Assembly: GCA_033725935.1 (NCBI GenBank)
Contig: MU867100.1
Location: 1-64,000 of the forward strand
Direction of reading: 5' to 3'
Length of the DNA: 64,000 nt
Source: Cladorrhinum sp. PSN259
Taxonomy: Eukaryota > Ascomycota > Sordariomycetes > Sordariales > Podosporaceae
Positions 35,703-47,667 of the stretch are shown here, piece by piece. The notes under the pieces were generated by a model that was given only the letters and a program-made list of their open reading frames with translations, had not been told where the DNA came from and ran no database searches. The translations under genes and the position numbers were made by a program. Each line of letters begins with the position of its first letter. The first letter of the stretch is position 1.

Positions 35703-37718
35703 ATGCATCTTCTGACAGCAGCTGCGGCACTGTTGTCCGTGTCGACGGGAGTCGCCGGGCTCTTGGCTGCCGAGTGGCGGAAGCAAAGCATCTACCAGGT
35801 CGTGACAGATCGCTTCGCCCGTACCGACAATTCTACCACGGCCCCCTGTGATACGACATTGCAGGTATACTGCGGCGGCACCTGGAGAGGCTTAATCTCG
35901 AAGCTGGATTACATCCAGGGTATGGGATTTACTGCCGTTTGGATATCTCCCATTGTCAAGCAGATCGATGGCAACTCGAGGGATGGGTAAGCAACTTCAA
36001 TTTTCGTGCATTGGAAGGTGAATACTCTGTCTGACATGTCGGTGGGTTATAGATCGTCTTACCATGGCTTCTGGGCAAAGGATATCTGGGCCCTAAACCC
36101 GTTCTTCGGCAATGCTGATGACCTGAAGGCGCTCTCTGCGGCGCTCCATGCCCGGGGCATGTATTTGATGGTCGATATTGTCACGAATCACATGGCCTAC
36201 ATGGGTTGTGCCTCGTGCGTCGACTACAGCGGTCTCAACCCGTTCTCGTCATCCTCTTACTATCACTCTCCCTGCTGGATCAACTACAACAGCCAAACTT
36301 CAGTCGAACAGTGCTGGCAAGGAAGTGACGTTGTTAGTCTTCCCGATCTACGCACCGAGGACTCCAATGTGCGTCGCATCTGGAACGAATGGGTCTCGAG
36401 CATTGTTTCCACATATGGAATCGATGGCCTGCGCGTTGACAGCATGAAGCACGTCGAGACGTCATTCTGGTCTGGTTTCAATGCCGCAGCCGGAGTCTAC
36501 TTGATCGGCGAGGTCTACCACGGAGATGCCCTGTACGTGGCGCCATTCCAAAACTTCATGGACGGTATCATAGATTACCCAAGCTACTACTGGATTCTCC
36601 GAGCCTTCCAATCGACCAGCGGCAGCATCCAAGGTTTAGTTGACGGCATGAACACTCTCAAGGGGGCAGCAAAGGACCTCAGTCTCTATGGATCCTTCTT
36701 GGAGAACCACGATGTCGAGCGATTTGCCTCGTTCACAAAGGACATGGCCCTGGCAAAGAATGGCATTGCATTTACCATGCTAAAGGACGGCATCCCTATC
36801 ATCTACGCAGGACAGGAGCACCAGTATGCAGGAGGCGGCGTGCCCAACAACCGCGAGGCAGTGTGGTTCTCGGGTTTCTCGACCAACTCGGAGCTCTACA
36901 AATGGATCAGCAAGGTCAACCAGATTCGATCTCGCGCAATCTCGGAGGATCCAAGCTACCTCACATACAGCGCCTGGCCCATCTACTCAGACAGCAGGAG
37001 CGTCGCCATTCGCAAGGGCCACGACGGCTACCAAGTGATTTCCGTCTACACCAATGCCGGGTCGTCCTCATCTGTCTCCGTCACCCTGTCCCCTTCCGCG
37101 ACAGGATTCAAAGCGAACCAGCGCCTCGTCGACACCATAAGCTGTAACACTTTCACCGCCGACTCAAGCGGCAGCATCAGTGTGACGCTCGATGGCGGTG
37201 TTCCAAGGGTTATTTACCCTCTTGACCGTCTCTCTGGCAGCGGTATCTGCCCTGACGCAACAGGCTCCCCAACAGCCACCGTCAAGCCGGTCACCTCTAC
37301 CGCCCCGACGGCCACCCCAACTGCAACAAGTAAGCTCTCTTGATAGCTAACCTGCCATTCGATCTCTAGGTAAAGTTACTAACTCACCGGCACAGGCATC
37401 CCCGGATGTACCTTGGCTACAGTTGATATTACATTCCACCACTTGGTCACCACTGCTTATGGAGAAAGCATCAAGGCAGTCGGCAACGTAACTGCCCTTG
37501 GTACCTGGGCGCCGGCGAGCGGCCTGGCGCTGGAAGCATCTCGATACACCAACAGCAACCCTCTGTGGTCCGGTATGGTCAAGCTCACGCCAGCAAGCGT
37601 GGTGCAGTACAAGTTTGTCAAGGTCGGCAGCTCAGGTACCGTGGCATGGGAGTTAGACCCGAACCGGGTCTACACTGTTCCCTGCGCGGCGGCTACGGTT
37701 GTAACTTCATGGAAGTAG
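35703..37718 (+). CDS. Secreted GH13 alpha-amylase with C-terminal CBM20 starch-binding domain
   Basis: Endo-hydrolyses alpha-1,4 bonds of starch outside the cell. CDS joins 35703-35986, 36053-37329 and 37396-37718 (627 residues). The first 19 or so residues are a signal peptide. The catalytic domain follows the fungal Taka-amylase type: KQSIYQVVTDRFAR, MLVDIVTNHM-like segment, nucleophile Asp224 in GLRVDSMKHV, acid Glu248 in LIGEVYHGD and Asp315 in FLENHDVERF. These sit exactly 18 residues after the known Taka-amylase A catalytic residues (mature 206, 230, 297). A Thr/Pro/Ser linker spans the second intron, then a CBM20 domain from about residue 530 (VDITFHHLVTTAYGE, GNVTALGTWAP, YKFVKV). 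Unlike classical Taka-amylase it carries CBM20, suggesting raw-starch binding. Confidence 0.96.
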
Positions 37719-37907
37719 ATGGTCACAATGGACATGGATGGAAAAAAAATTTGGTAGTTGCACAGGATATATAAATGATGATTTTTGGTTGATGGGCCCG
37801 GGGGGGGGGGGGGGGGGTATTGGGTGTGAATAACCAGCTTCGCACCAAATCCATCCTCCTCATACTCTGTACATAAATGCAACCCCCCAACCCCCTGATG
37901 AAATTAT
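37719..37907. other. Convergent 189-base spacer with G18 run
   Basis: The amylase and the lysozyme-like gene converge here. A run of 18 G at 37800-37817 lies in the middle. Confidence 0.6.
37800..37817 (+). repeat. G18 homopolymer
   Basis: Uninterrupted G run between two convergent genes. It could form a G-quadruplex and pause polymerase on one strand. Its exact length is easily misread by sequencing. Confidence 0.8.
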
Positions 37908-38603
37908 TTAAAGACTGAATGCCGCCTTGGCCCGGTTCCAGTATGCAAGCCTAGCTCCGTCATTGGCATCAACACCCACACAACCCATGTACGCAGTGAA
38001 CCCGGCATCTGTGCCAGTCTTGAGGGCGGCCCGGACGCTAGCATCGCACTTGTCCTCGAGGAACCAGCGGACGGACCCAAAGTTGTGTTCGTCAACAGTC
38101 ACCATCTCGAGGATGGCCGCGGGCTCCTTCCCGGCGATGGCCTCTTGGCCAAAGATGGAGGCTGCGTACTCGGCGACAAAGTTGGGCATGAGCATGCCTG
38201 CCGTTCCCTGCCCGGGTCGGCCGGGGGAGACATTGTGCTTGAACTTGAGGTCTCCGCTCTCCAGTCCCATCAAAGCCAGAGTGCCGGCAAGCTCTCCGGG
38301 GCTGAGCCCGGCTGAGGAGGCGGCAATGAAAGGGGCAGCCTGGTCGGCGGTGCGGCAGTCCCCTGGCGGGCCCTGAGCACCGTCGCAGCTGTTGGATGAC
38401 GGCATGATGGCTTTGACGGCCTTTGCTATCTCGTCGGTAGCTGGTGAGGCAGGTGCTGTGCCTTTCGTCGCTGGAGTCGAGGGTGTTGGAGTGGCTGGCG
38501 CTGCCGAGACCGTTGTTGTTGATGGCAAGGCCTGTCTACATTTGAGTGGGGAGGCGGCGGCCAGTCCGCTGAGGAGAACGACTGAAAGGTACTCAAAGTG
38601 CAT
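37908..38603 (-). CDS. Secreted protein with a lysozyme-fold-like signature, function unknown
   Basis: Single-exon gene, 231 residues. Residues 1-18 are a signal peptide (MHFEYLSVVLLSGLAAAS). A Thr/Pro/Ala linker, probably O-glycosylated, follows to about residue 55. The folded part has Cys at 73 and 83 and two more near the C-terminus (EDKCDAS and MGCVGVD), likely disulfide-bonded. Residues 110-140 read LALMGLESGDLKF, then HNVSPGRPGQ and GMLMPNF. A Glu-Ser-Gly helix end followed by a Gly-x-(Leu/Met)-Met-x loop recalls goose-type lysozymes and lytic transglycosylases, where the Glu (here 115) is the catalytic acid. This is inference; the protein may be a non-enzymatic or effector-like relative. 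A TATA-like element is upstream near 38760. Confidence 0.8.
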   Translation of the reverse strand: MHFEYLSVVLLSGLAAASPLKCRQALPSTTTVSAAPATPTPSTPATKGTAPASPATDEIAKAVKAIMPSSNSCDGAQGPPGDCRTADQAAPFIAASSAGLSPGELAGTLALMGLESGDLKFKHNVSPGRPGQGTAGMLMPNFVAEYAASIFGQEAIAGKEPAAILEMVTVDEHNFGSVRWFLEDKCDASVRAALKTGTDAGFTAYMGCVGVDANDGARLAYWNRAKAAFSL

Positions 38604-38759
38604 TATTACTGTTGGTGTTGTTACTGCTGAAAGAGAAGGAGCGTTGCAAAGTAAAGGATTTGTGTTCTGCGAAAGAAGAGAATGACTGCTTGGCCTGCAA
38701 AGAATGTGAAGAATAAAAGAAGGAGAGTATAGACCCAAGTCGAAAGAAAAGGGGTGACC

Positions 38760-38767
38760 TTATAAAG
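38760..38767 (-). promoter_or_regulatory. TATA-like element for the secreted protein gene
   Basis: On the minus strand this reads CTTTATAA, about 160 bases upstream of the ATG at 38603. Position and sequence fit a TATA box with a long leader, but there is no transcript evidence. Confidence 0.35.
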
Positions 38768-39245
38768 CAATGTTCTTTGTGCGTGACTGAGAATATGATC
38801 AAGGCACCGGCATGCCGGGACAGTGAAACTTATATTTTACGTGTACAAACTAACACGATGTCGCCTCCTACCTACACAACCTTCAACCACCAAAAACATG
38901 ATGGGCTCCCGCTTGCCGGCATTCTCGGCCAGTTTCGAGCCAGGTGGTTGGCTGTGTCACTGTGAGCCAGCAAGTTTGTGTGGATAGGGGGGTAGTGGTG
39001 GGGGGAAAAGGAGAGGTGGCACACAACCTCATACTACCCCGGGATTCTTGGAGGGCGTCCTGGGCCTGTTATTCGAGCATCTCGTAAGATCGCTGACGCC
39101 ACTAGGGCACCCTTGGACCCAACCACATCATTCAGCGCAGTTTTCCCCACCACAATGGCAAGCCACAATGTTTCGGCCTCGCCTAGTCCAAGACCAATCC
39201 CCTGTGGTATTTACACTCCGTGTATGCCCCTATACACACATTGTG

Positions 39246-39281
39246 TGTGCCAAGTGTGCCAAGTGTGCCAAGTTTGCCAAG
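39246..39281 (+). repeat. Tandem 9-base repeat, 4 units
   Basis: Three identical TGTGCCAAG units and one variant (TTTGCCAAG) in the spacer beyond the 3' end of the large F-box-like gene's neighbour region. Not part of a recognised gene. Confidence 0.8.
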
Positions 39282-39544
39282 TGGCTAAGATCTGGGGGAT
39301 CGCGGGAGTGGCTTGGATTTGAAACGTTCTTATCCCAACTACGGACTACTACACTTGTTGCAGTGGTGTAACAGCAAGCACTTAACCATACACGTAACAA
39401 CACCATGCATACAGAGGAATCTTGCGGTTCTTTCTCCATTCCGAGAAAAAATAATAATTAGGCATCATACTACCAAAACCAATGCGAATACAAAATCAAA
39501 CATTGACGAGAAGGAACAACTTAGCAAAAGATGTGTGTATTTTT

Positions 39545-42500
39545 TCACCGCCCATATCGAGGGTCGTATTCCTCAACGTATGGCGGGTCAGCAAGGCGGT
39601 CGATTGACTGGGCCTCAGGGGGTATCACGCTGGCCCTATTTCCCTCCCGTACCGCAATACCCGACCGAGAAGATGCACCACGAGAGCCCTCGTAAGCTGC
39701 AATCGGTTCCTCGTAAACATAACGAACCTCGGGCTCGCGTCGGACTGGACGTCGAATATAGTATGATTCTTGCCCATCAATAACGTGGACAATCTCATAT
39801 GTTTCGACTGGCGGTCTTGGTTGGGTTTGCATCTCGTCACGATAGTGTGCATATTCTGCTTCTCCTTTTGCCACACCCTGACCGTATTCTCGGTCATTGT
39901 ATCGTGTATTGTCAGATCTTTGGGAAACTGGGTGCTCAACAAAGTCAGGCGGCAACCTGTGGCCGTATTCATCGGCTCGACGCTCAGTTTCGCCTGGCCG
40001 ATCCGTGTAAGCCCGCTCATGCTGGGGGCTAAAAGGACCCCTGCCTCTGACATCCGCTTCGCCACAGTGAGGGTGAGTAGGCATAGCCGTATCCAGGCGG
40101 GGTGAACGTCGCTGACTAAGGAGATGCAATTCTAGTGCATCCATGATATCGGGCTCTACTGCCTCTTCAGTTGGAGGAAGAGGCTGACGACTTTGTGATC
40201 GCGAGCCCTGAACCGCCTGGATATCCATCCTTTCATCTGGCCGCTGCGGGGCAAGCAACCTAGAACGTTTATTATCGTGTTCTTCATGCTGCAGGCCAGA
40301 CCCGTGCCTCCGGAATTCTTTTGCACCTCTCCTCACACTGTCGTCTTCGCCGCCCTGGTTCCTCTTGCGCTTATTCTTCCCCTTATCTTTCTTAGAGCTT
40401 TGGAGCCCACTGTGCGCACGGTTGAGTCGAGAATTTTGCGAAGACCGCCCCGAGCTTACTTGGGCATTGTCCGACCCCGTAGTAGGCGTTGTGCTGGTGA
40501 CCGCTCGAATGAGCGCAGTCGTTGTGTCTGAAACAACATTACTATTATGCGGTGATGGGCTACCATAACCACCTGAATTATGCTGCTCATTCCGATGATA
40601 ATTTGATGCGAAAGCTTCAGCCCTCCTCTGAAGTTGAAAAGCTTCCGGGAGCGCATCCGCAATGAGGGCCCGTTGAGCCGGATTAATGAGTGAATGGATG
40701 TTGTATATGCTCGAAATATCAGCCAAATACACCATGTCCACAACCCAGTCCAGGGGAGAGACCTGCATCCACCCAATTGGCTCTACATGTTTGGACTGGA
40801 AGTGATTTGCCAGTTGAGGCAGGGAGAAGGTCTTTCGATCTTCGTCCACGGTAGCGGCATTGCCGAGCCCGAGGTGACAGGCTCTACAAATGAGGCCATT
40901 GACATTTCGAACAGGCCGCATGTCTTTGTTATTGGATAAACCATCGATAAACATGGCGAGCGGTGGAGTTTCGATGAATCTTGACCGGAATCTTTTGACT
41001 AGATGATGGATCGTCACAAATACCTTGACACTCCCGGGGAGATCCCTGATATTTCCTAATTGTTGCCATACTTCTCGAGAGTTCCGTGCAACATCCTCCA
41101 GCTTAGTTGCATGCAGGTTCGGATATATAGGGGGTTGCGGTAGCCCATAGGAGCAGCTCGCGGGTGGAGTATAGGCAGCATGGCCGCTATAATCATGGTG
41201 GCCATATTGGTGCTGAGGAAGCACATAACTCGGACTAGCAGCAACTGGGTATGCAAACCCAGGTGGTTGCTGGTAAGATGGATGATGGTATGCTTCAGGA
41301 GGGCCTGCGTAGGGAGTATGGTGCTCAAAGCCTACTTGTGCTGGGTAAGAAGAATGATGCGGCTGCGGATGAACTGGGTGTGGTGGAGGTGGTGGTGGTG
41401 GTGGCTGTTGTAGTTGGGGTGCGAATGGTTGTAGTGGTAGATGATAAGGGTCGTTATATTGTAGGCCACCATACCCATAGCCTGAAGCTGGCGGCAGGCC
41501 TGGTGGTGCTGCTTGAGGGTAAACGTGGTTTAGCGGCGGAGGAACACCGTTGACACCAAATGTCGGCGCGCCATGTCCATAGAACTGTGGCGGCGGTTTA
41601 ACAGGACGAACCTCAGCACTGAACGGGGGATACTCGGGCCATTCAGCCCTCCAGTACACGATAATATTTCCCAGGCTGAGCGCGCTTGTGTGCTTCGCTG
41701 CATAATGCTGGATAACACCTTCCAGTCCAAAAGTCTTGTAGTTCCCTTCGCACCCATTGCAGTAAAAGAGTTCCTTGCGATAGCTATCAGTGTGTGGTTT
41801 GACCTTGGTGTCAAAGATCCATTTCATGTTCTCCAAGGTCAGTTTCTGTGTATAGGGGCCATCCGGAGGGTCCAGGCGCGGTGTTTGGCCCGCTGCCCTT
41901 GCTGCTGCGGCATCCTTGGCCACCGCGGCATAAAAGTGTTTCCGGACGTAGGTGAGTGCATCTATCGCAAATCTGGCACAGTTATCTTTTGAGACCTTCT
42001 TGCCCTTCCCCCAGCCATCTCGAATAATGTCATCTGCATAACCAGCAATCTGCACCCGAAGAGGAGCCTGGACTTCCTCCCAGTCCTTGTCGATGAGATC
42101 CCTGGCTTCTTTCGTGCTGGCCAAGGTCATCTCGAGGTGAGACTGTGGTTTGGCCTGGGCCGAGGCAATCTCCTTTTCTCGTTGCTCTGCGTCCGCTCGT
42201 TGGGCAATGAGCCGAGGCTTCAGAATTTCCCAGTCGCTGTCGCCAAGAGGATGAGCAATCTGACTAGCTGCCTGGAAGGAAACAATATGCCGTAGGATGT
42301 TGAGTGTCAGGGGCGGTTCCAAAAGCATAGCTCGCCGTTCAATCTCCGCCTTTCTGGCCGCTTTCAGCTCTGCCGCCTCCACAATGGTTTGTTCTTGGCG
42401 ATTGAGAGAAACCTGCTGGTCTATGCCGGCAGACGAGGTAGGGCTGCTTGATGAAGTGGGTGGCAACGAGTTGCTAATGTATCCGGGATACAGCTGTGAG

Positions 42501-43471
42501 CACATTTTGGCAATCCCCCCAGTGCTTTCATACTTTTCCCATTTCGCTGCATCATGTTGGGCATCCTTGCCTCGCCCTGCAAGCCCCTTGAGCCATTCGG
42601 TAACGGTGCCACTACCCATGTCCTTCACCGCCAAAAACTCTTCTTCCAGGATCTTGAAGTCCGCTGAAAAGAACCGTTTGGTAAGCTGCAAGTCGGCAGG
42701 GTGCTGAACTATTTCAAGTGCCGTAACTGACAAGGCGTGAAAATCGGGAGTGAGAAAGACAAAGGGAAGTGCAGACGCAACATCTAAGGGGACAACACGG
42801 GAGATGAGCAAGTCAACTTCCTAAGGGATTGTTAGTCACTAACTGGAGCAGTATAATTGTTTGTGTAGGCGTACCTTGATTGACTTGTCCAGAAGACAAG
42901 GAGCACACATTCGCGCGCTAAAAGCCCATAACGCTGCCACACCTTCTGAGCCAGGGCCAGGATGGCGAGCATCAAAGGCGAGTGATCGATCCCGATTGTC
43001 TGATTTGTCACAGAATTGGCACTTGTTGCTACACGCAAGCCACCACATATCAAGCTCAGTTTTTGACTTAAGAGGAGTTGGCATATTGGGCCAGAACAGG
43101 CGCCTTGAAGCCCGCCAGATATCATTGGGCTTCAAGGGGGCAGTGAGAGCATCCGACTTCGAAGGGGTTGTGCTGGGAACCTCTGGGCTCACAGTAGATG
43201 CTGGATCAAGATAGTAATTGAACAGTTTGCTGATAGTTAACAGATTGCCCAGCGACTTTGGGGGGCAAAATGTGAAAATGTGATGCCAGATTTGAGGGGC
43301 CAAGAGAGAGAGGTCCTTCGTTACTCCATTGCTCACATCTTTGGCGTTTTCCGGGGCTTGTTGGAATGAGTTGCTGCGCTCTGAAGAAGACGAAGAAGCA
43401 GAGGTAGTAGAAGAAGAAGAAGCGGTGTATTCAGACGATTTGTCGTCTGCATCCACGCCACCCAGCACCAT
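39545..43471 (-). CDS. Large F-box-like protein with several zinc-finger-like motifs
   Basis: CDS is complement of 39545-42820 and 42875-43471 (1290 residues); the 54-base intron (GTACGC to CTTAG) sits at a codon boundary. An F-box-like helix set lies near residues 52-85 (LLAPQIWHHIFTFCPPKSL). Around residues 130-190 is a CQFCDKS ... CAPC pair. A further module reads YCNGCEG, then QHYAAKHT; a third reads CRACHLG, then NHFQSKH. Both are C2H2-like with widely spaced ligands. Between them is a Pro/Tyr/His/Gln-rich low-complexity region with a long proline run, and the C-terminus is charged and Arg-rich. The overall plan is an F-box plus modular zinc motifs; no enzymatic domain is seen. Possibly a ubiquitin-ligase adaptor or nuclear regulator. 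The frame is open further 5' but the ATG at 43471 is the best start. Confidence 0.8.
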
Positions 43472-44740
43472 GGTACAATGAATCAAGCCACGGGGACTTG
43501 AAATGACAAAAAATACTAAGAAGCCCCTCGCACCGGCCGGTGTCACAAAAGGAGAGAAACCAGGGAAACACTTGTTAAAAGAGATGGTAGATGGTTGGTT
43601 CGCGAATGGGAAGCCCAGAAACCAACCTGCCACAGTAGCGCCAGGAGGTTGTGTGAAGACGTCGTTTTGCCAGAATGCAATTGTGACTCCCTCTGATAAC
43701 AACCAAAGAAAAGAGAATGAGGGTAATAAAAAATATCCAACACGTTTGATGGCCGCCCTGCGATGTGTGCTGACGGCAGATGCAGCATCCTAAGACAGAT
43801 GAACGACCTCGAAGGTTGAGCAGCCCGTGGTATCGATTGATGTTGCCAACGGCTGATGTCTGCGGTGTTAGTCCACGGCTGACCGACTTAGTATTGATGG
43901 TGAGGACATCAAAATCCAGTTCAATACCGGTGACCGATAAGAGGTATTGCGTGTTGTGAACTTTCAATGTCGCGTCATTGCAGGAAGATGGAGACTGTTG
44001 AAAATGTGATATGAAAACAGAAGTTCCAGCACAGCCAGTGAGAAAGCAGCGACTGCAGGTGGACTTTTAGTGGGTGGCGCTAGCGGGTGGGACACGCCAA
44101 GTGGGTACCGTAGCCAACGTCAGTAAACCTTCTGTTTTTATTCAGCTAGAAACTCTGAGTGGATAAGAACAGCCGAAGTCCAATTGAAGTACACACAATC
44201 TTACATATTCCGCTCGAGACTATGATGCGAACCGACCTGGGACTGGATGGTTCTCCCTTAGCTGGCAACGGTGACAAGCAAAAAAGTACAATAAAAACAT
44301 TATGCATATCTAAGTATCACTCATCTTCCTCTTTCCTCATTCCATCTGCTCTTTGCTCCCTTCTATGTACAAATCCGCCCTCTCCCCCAGCCATTTCTCT
44401 TTAGTAAAAAAGACAGCCAGTATGAACATAGTGGTCATGCCTCTGGCATCTCCACAGAGAAGAAAAACTAATAAACTGAGCAGCAAAGAACAAGAAGTAA
44501 TATGCCGCCGAACAAGAACGAAAGAATAAGAACCAAAGCAGGAGCTATGATGGGTATCAAAGCGAAGCTTATAAAAACCAAACACTGTTGTCTACCACGA
44601 AAAGCAGAAGAATAAAATGTGCCCAACAATGCCATGCCGAGAAGAAGGGAAAGAAGCTAAGAAGAATTAAAAAAAAAAAGTCGAAGCTAAATTCAACTGT
44701 GGTTGAGAAATCCAACCCACATCGTTAGTTTTTATCTCGT
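43472..44740. other. Spacer of 1.3 kb between two minus-strand genes
   Basis: Promoter of the F-box-like gene and 3' region of SPA2. Short ORFs here lack protein-like features. Nothing else is seen. Confidence 0.5.
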
Positions 44741-47667
44741 TCATGCAAAGTCATCGGCATCGCCGGCATTATCCATCACCAGCTCTTCGACCCGCTGACC
44801 GAGATCTTTTGTCTCGCGGGCAATTTCAAAGGCAATTGGGGCCAAAGTTTGTGTCCACATGCGCCACTCACGGCTCTTGCTGTCCTTGCCCTCGTCGACG
44901 AGCTCGATACCTCGCTGGCCCGCCTCCATCAGACGCTCCCGGCATGTTGCCAACCGACGCACGAATTCCTTGCCATTAGATCCTGTAGACTCCGTCTCGG
45001 TGACCACCTGGCCGACAACTTCGACTATCGTGTTGATTTCGTCCGTGACTTGGTTGATGTCCGCATCATTGTCACGGATCAGCTGCACAAGGTTCTGAAT
45101 CGTTTGAACAAGTACGGCGGTTTGGTCTTCAAAATAGATCTTGAGGTCCTCCGTCCGAGTGTCCCGTCTTTGGCCATTGTAGGGGCCGTTTCCGTTGCCC
45201 ATTATAGGAGCATTGCTATTCAAGCCGCCATATCCTCCTCCGTTGCCGTTCGACATTCCATTACTGGCATTCATCGTTGCGCCGCTGTTCGGTGGTGCTC
45301 CTTTGGCATATGACTCTCGCGGCGAGCTGACGGGGCTGTATGCGGATGAGTCCATGCTGGTTCGATTTCTAGCGCCACCTAGGCCTTGGAATGGTGGAGG
45401 GCGAGACTGTGAGTCCTCAGCCGATGTTGTGCGTGAAGCCTGGCTCTGTCCATTGCTCCGTGGAGAAAAGAAGCTTGTCGACTCAACAGGGGTCACCGTT
45501 CCGTCGTCATCATCTTCCAACTCGCCATCGGGGGTTGATCGAATCTTTGCTGCTCGTAGCAACTCAACAACGGCTGTGACCAGGTGGGAGGCCGCAGCGT
45601 CAAGGAGCGAAACAGGCGAAATACCAGCCGCGCTAGCAAAGGCCTTGGAGGCGGTGATGAGGTTATTGGCGGTAGACGAAACGCGCCCCTTCAGCTTTTG
45701 GTTTTGCTGAATCATCTCGTCGTTGTTCTGGGCAGACTCGTCAATATCCTTAGTAATGCGCCGAACGCTGACCACAACTGCCTTCATAGAGTCAATCACC
45801 CGCTCGGGGTCATCGGCGCGCGCCCGTTGCAGAAGCTCATCGATGGCGATCTGGAACTTGGTAACGTGGACGTCCTTAACAAGTCCATTGTCTTGCGTAA
45901 ATCCCTTCTCGCGCACATACTTCCCAGCATCCCGCTCAGCGGGCAAGCCGACAGATGAGCCTCGCATATCGCGGAGCTGTGTCTTGGCGCGGGCATAGCG
46001 ATTTCGCCATTCCCGAACTTCCTTCTCGAGTGTCTCGATGGTCTTTTCCATCTCAGACTGTCTCTCCCACGTCGCCCCGCTTTGCTGCGAGATATTCCTC
46101 ATCTCCCGCAGGAATTCTTGGGCCTCGCGCCTTACTTCTTCCGTGACTTGTTCCTGTTCCTCTAGAGCTGCACGTAATGCCCTATTCTCCCTCTCTAACT
46201 CGGGGTTGCTTGCACCATTTGAGTCGGTGTTGTTGCTAGATGAACGGGAATCTTCCAACTGATCCTTGAGCTGCCTGATCTCGTCCGCATGCTCGTCCCT
46301 GATCCTGTCGAGCTCCCTTTTCAGCGAGTCGTTCAGCTCCTCTGCCTCAGCCAGTTTGCCCTCAAGCGTAGTGCGTTCATCCTCCCACTCTCTTTTCTCG
46401 GCATTCCCGGCTGTCGCTCTTGAGCGTTCACCATCTAAAGCATTCACCAGATCGTCATCTTTCTTCTTCAGAACGTCCTCCATGTCGTCCAATTTCTCAC
46501 GGAGATCTCGAACTTGTTGCTCATAGTCTTCGATGAGTTTCCTATCGGTCTAAATTCGAGTAACGCACAAAGGATTAGTGGCACTGCAGGTAGAGATTGT
46601 ACAGGATAAAAATGGGTACAAACCTCAGATGGCCCTGCACTTCGCTTGCTATCTCTGTCACCAGCCAGGCCATATGCATCAGACTCAACAGCATCAGGAC
46701 TCATGGGGCTAATGATATCGTCGTCTTCCTCTACCATGGTGCTTTTGTTTGGTACAATTGTATTACTCTGGAATTGTTTAGCCATCGGCCGGTTATAATC
46801 GCCATTTGGCAACCCTGGAGACGGAGGCACGGGGAATGCGTTGGTGAGAGGTGTAGGCAGTCCGCGACCACTACGTATTGAGCTGGCTTCGGACGGGCGG
46901 CGACGGCTTGCATTTCTAGGAGGGAATCCGCCATTCATTCCATTGACAGGTGTCTGTGACCGGCTTGTAGGCCCTCCCCGTACTGATACCGGGCTTCCGA
47001 CACGTGGTATATCCCCCACAGCGAAGCGCGGAAACCTCCTTTCCAACTCACAAAAGACATCGGTGGCTAAATCACGGAACCTGGGGGGCCCGAGAGATGA
47101 CAGCTTCTGCCGAGCTTGATTTCGTTTGGGGTGGAAGTTCTCTTCGGGCAATAAGAAATCAGGGGGGCCGGAACTCGGTGCAGCACCGGATGGTCTCCTG
47201 CTCAGTTCGCGCCGCTTGAGCTCGTCGAAGACATCTGTACTGAGCTCGAGGAACTGAACCCCCGTAAGGCGCTGCAGCTTGTCGCGAGCCTTGTTCGGTG
47301 GAGGTTTTGGATTCCCATCCCGGGATGTTGCTGATAGGAATCGCTTGAGAGACACATAGTGCTCTGCAAGAACTAACTCATAGTTATCCAGATTCTGACT
47401 CTGGCTCCTGCCGCTCTCGCTCCGGGCGTACAGATTGGTGCCAGCGCTGGATCGGCCGACCGACGGAGGCGGCGAGGGCCCGCTGGCACTCCTAGGCCCC
47501 GGGGGAAAGTTCCCATTCATTGGCCTGACAGCACCTGCCGAGTCCGGGGGTGTATTCAGTTGACTTTGATTATTCTGGTAAGGTCCGTCTTTGTCCGTGT
47601 TGATGGGGTAAGACCATTCGCTACCGCCTACAGAGACAGGAGACAGCGGAGCATTGAAACCGCTCAT
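44741..47667 (-). CDS. SPA2: Polarity scaffold protein Spa2
   Basis: Polarisome scaffold at the hyphal tip that binds formin and MAPK-pathway components. CDS is complement of 44741-46549 and 46624-47667 (950 residues); the 74-base intron has an ACTAATCC branch site. Two Spa2-homology (GIT-type) repeats are near residues 120-150 and 178-208 (LQRLTGVQFLELSTDVFDEL and FRDLATDVFCELERRF). A Ser/Pro/Asn-rich linker ends near the intron. A long coiled coil runs from about 350 to 560. The C-terminal domain from about 780 (IQNLVQLIRDNDADINQVTD and ARETKDLGQRVEELV) matches the Spa2 C-terminal domain. The gene has the usual Spa2 order and length for filamentous ascomycetes. Confident. Confidence 0.94.

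Larger units (their letters stand above)
38604..39544. other. Spacer upstream of the secreted protein gene
   Basis: Promoter region of the minus-strand secreted protein, plus the 3' end of the next minus-strand gene. It contains a TATA-like element at 38760-38767 and four tandem 9-base units at 39246-39281. No gene is seen. Confidence 0.5.

Noticed and set aside
38392..38685. 97-residue plus-strand ORF opposite the lysozyme-like gene
   Set aside because: Antisense to a signal-peptide coding region; no start context or homology.
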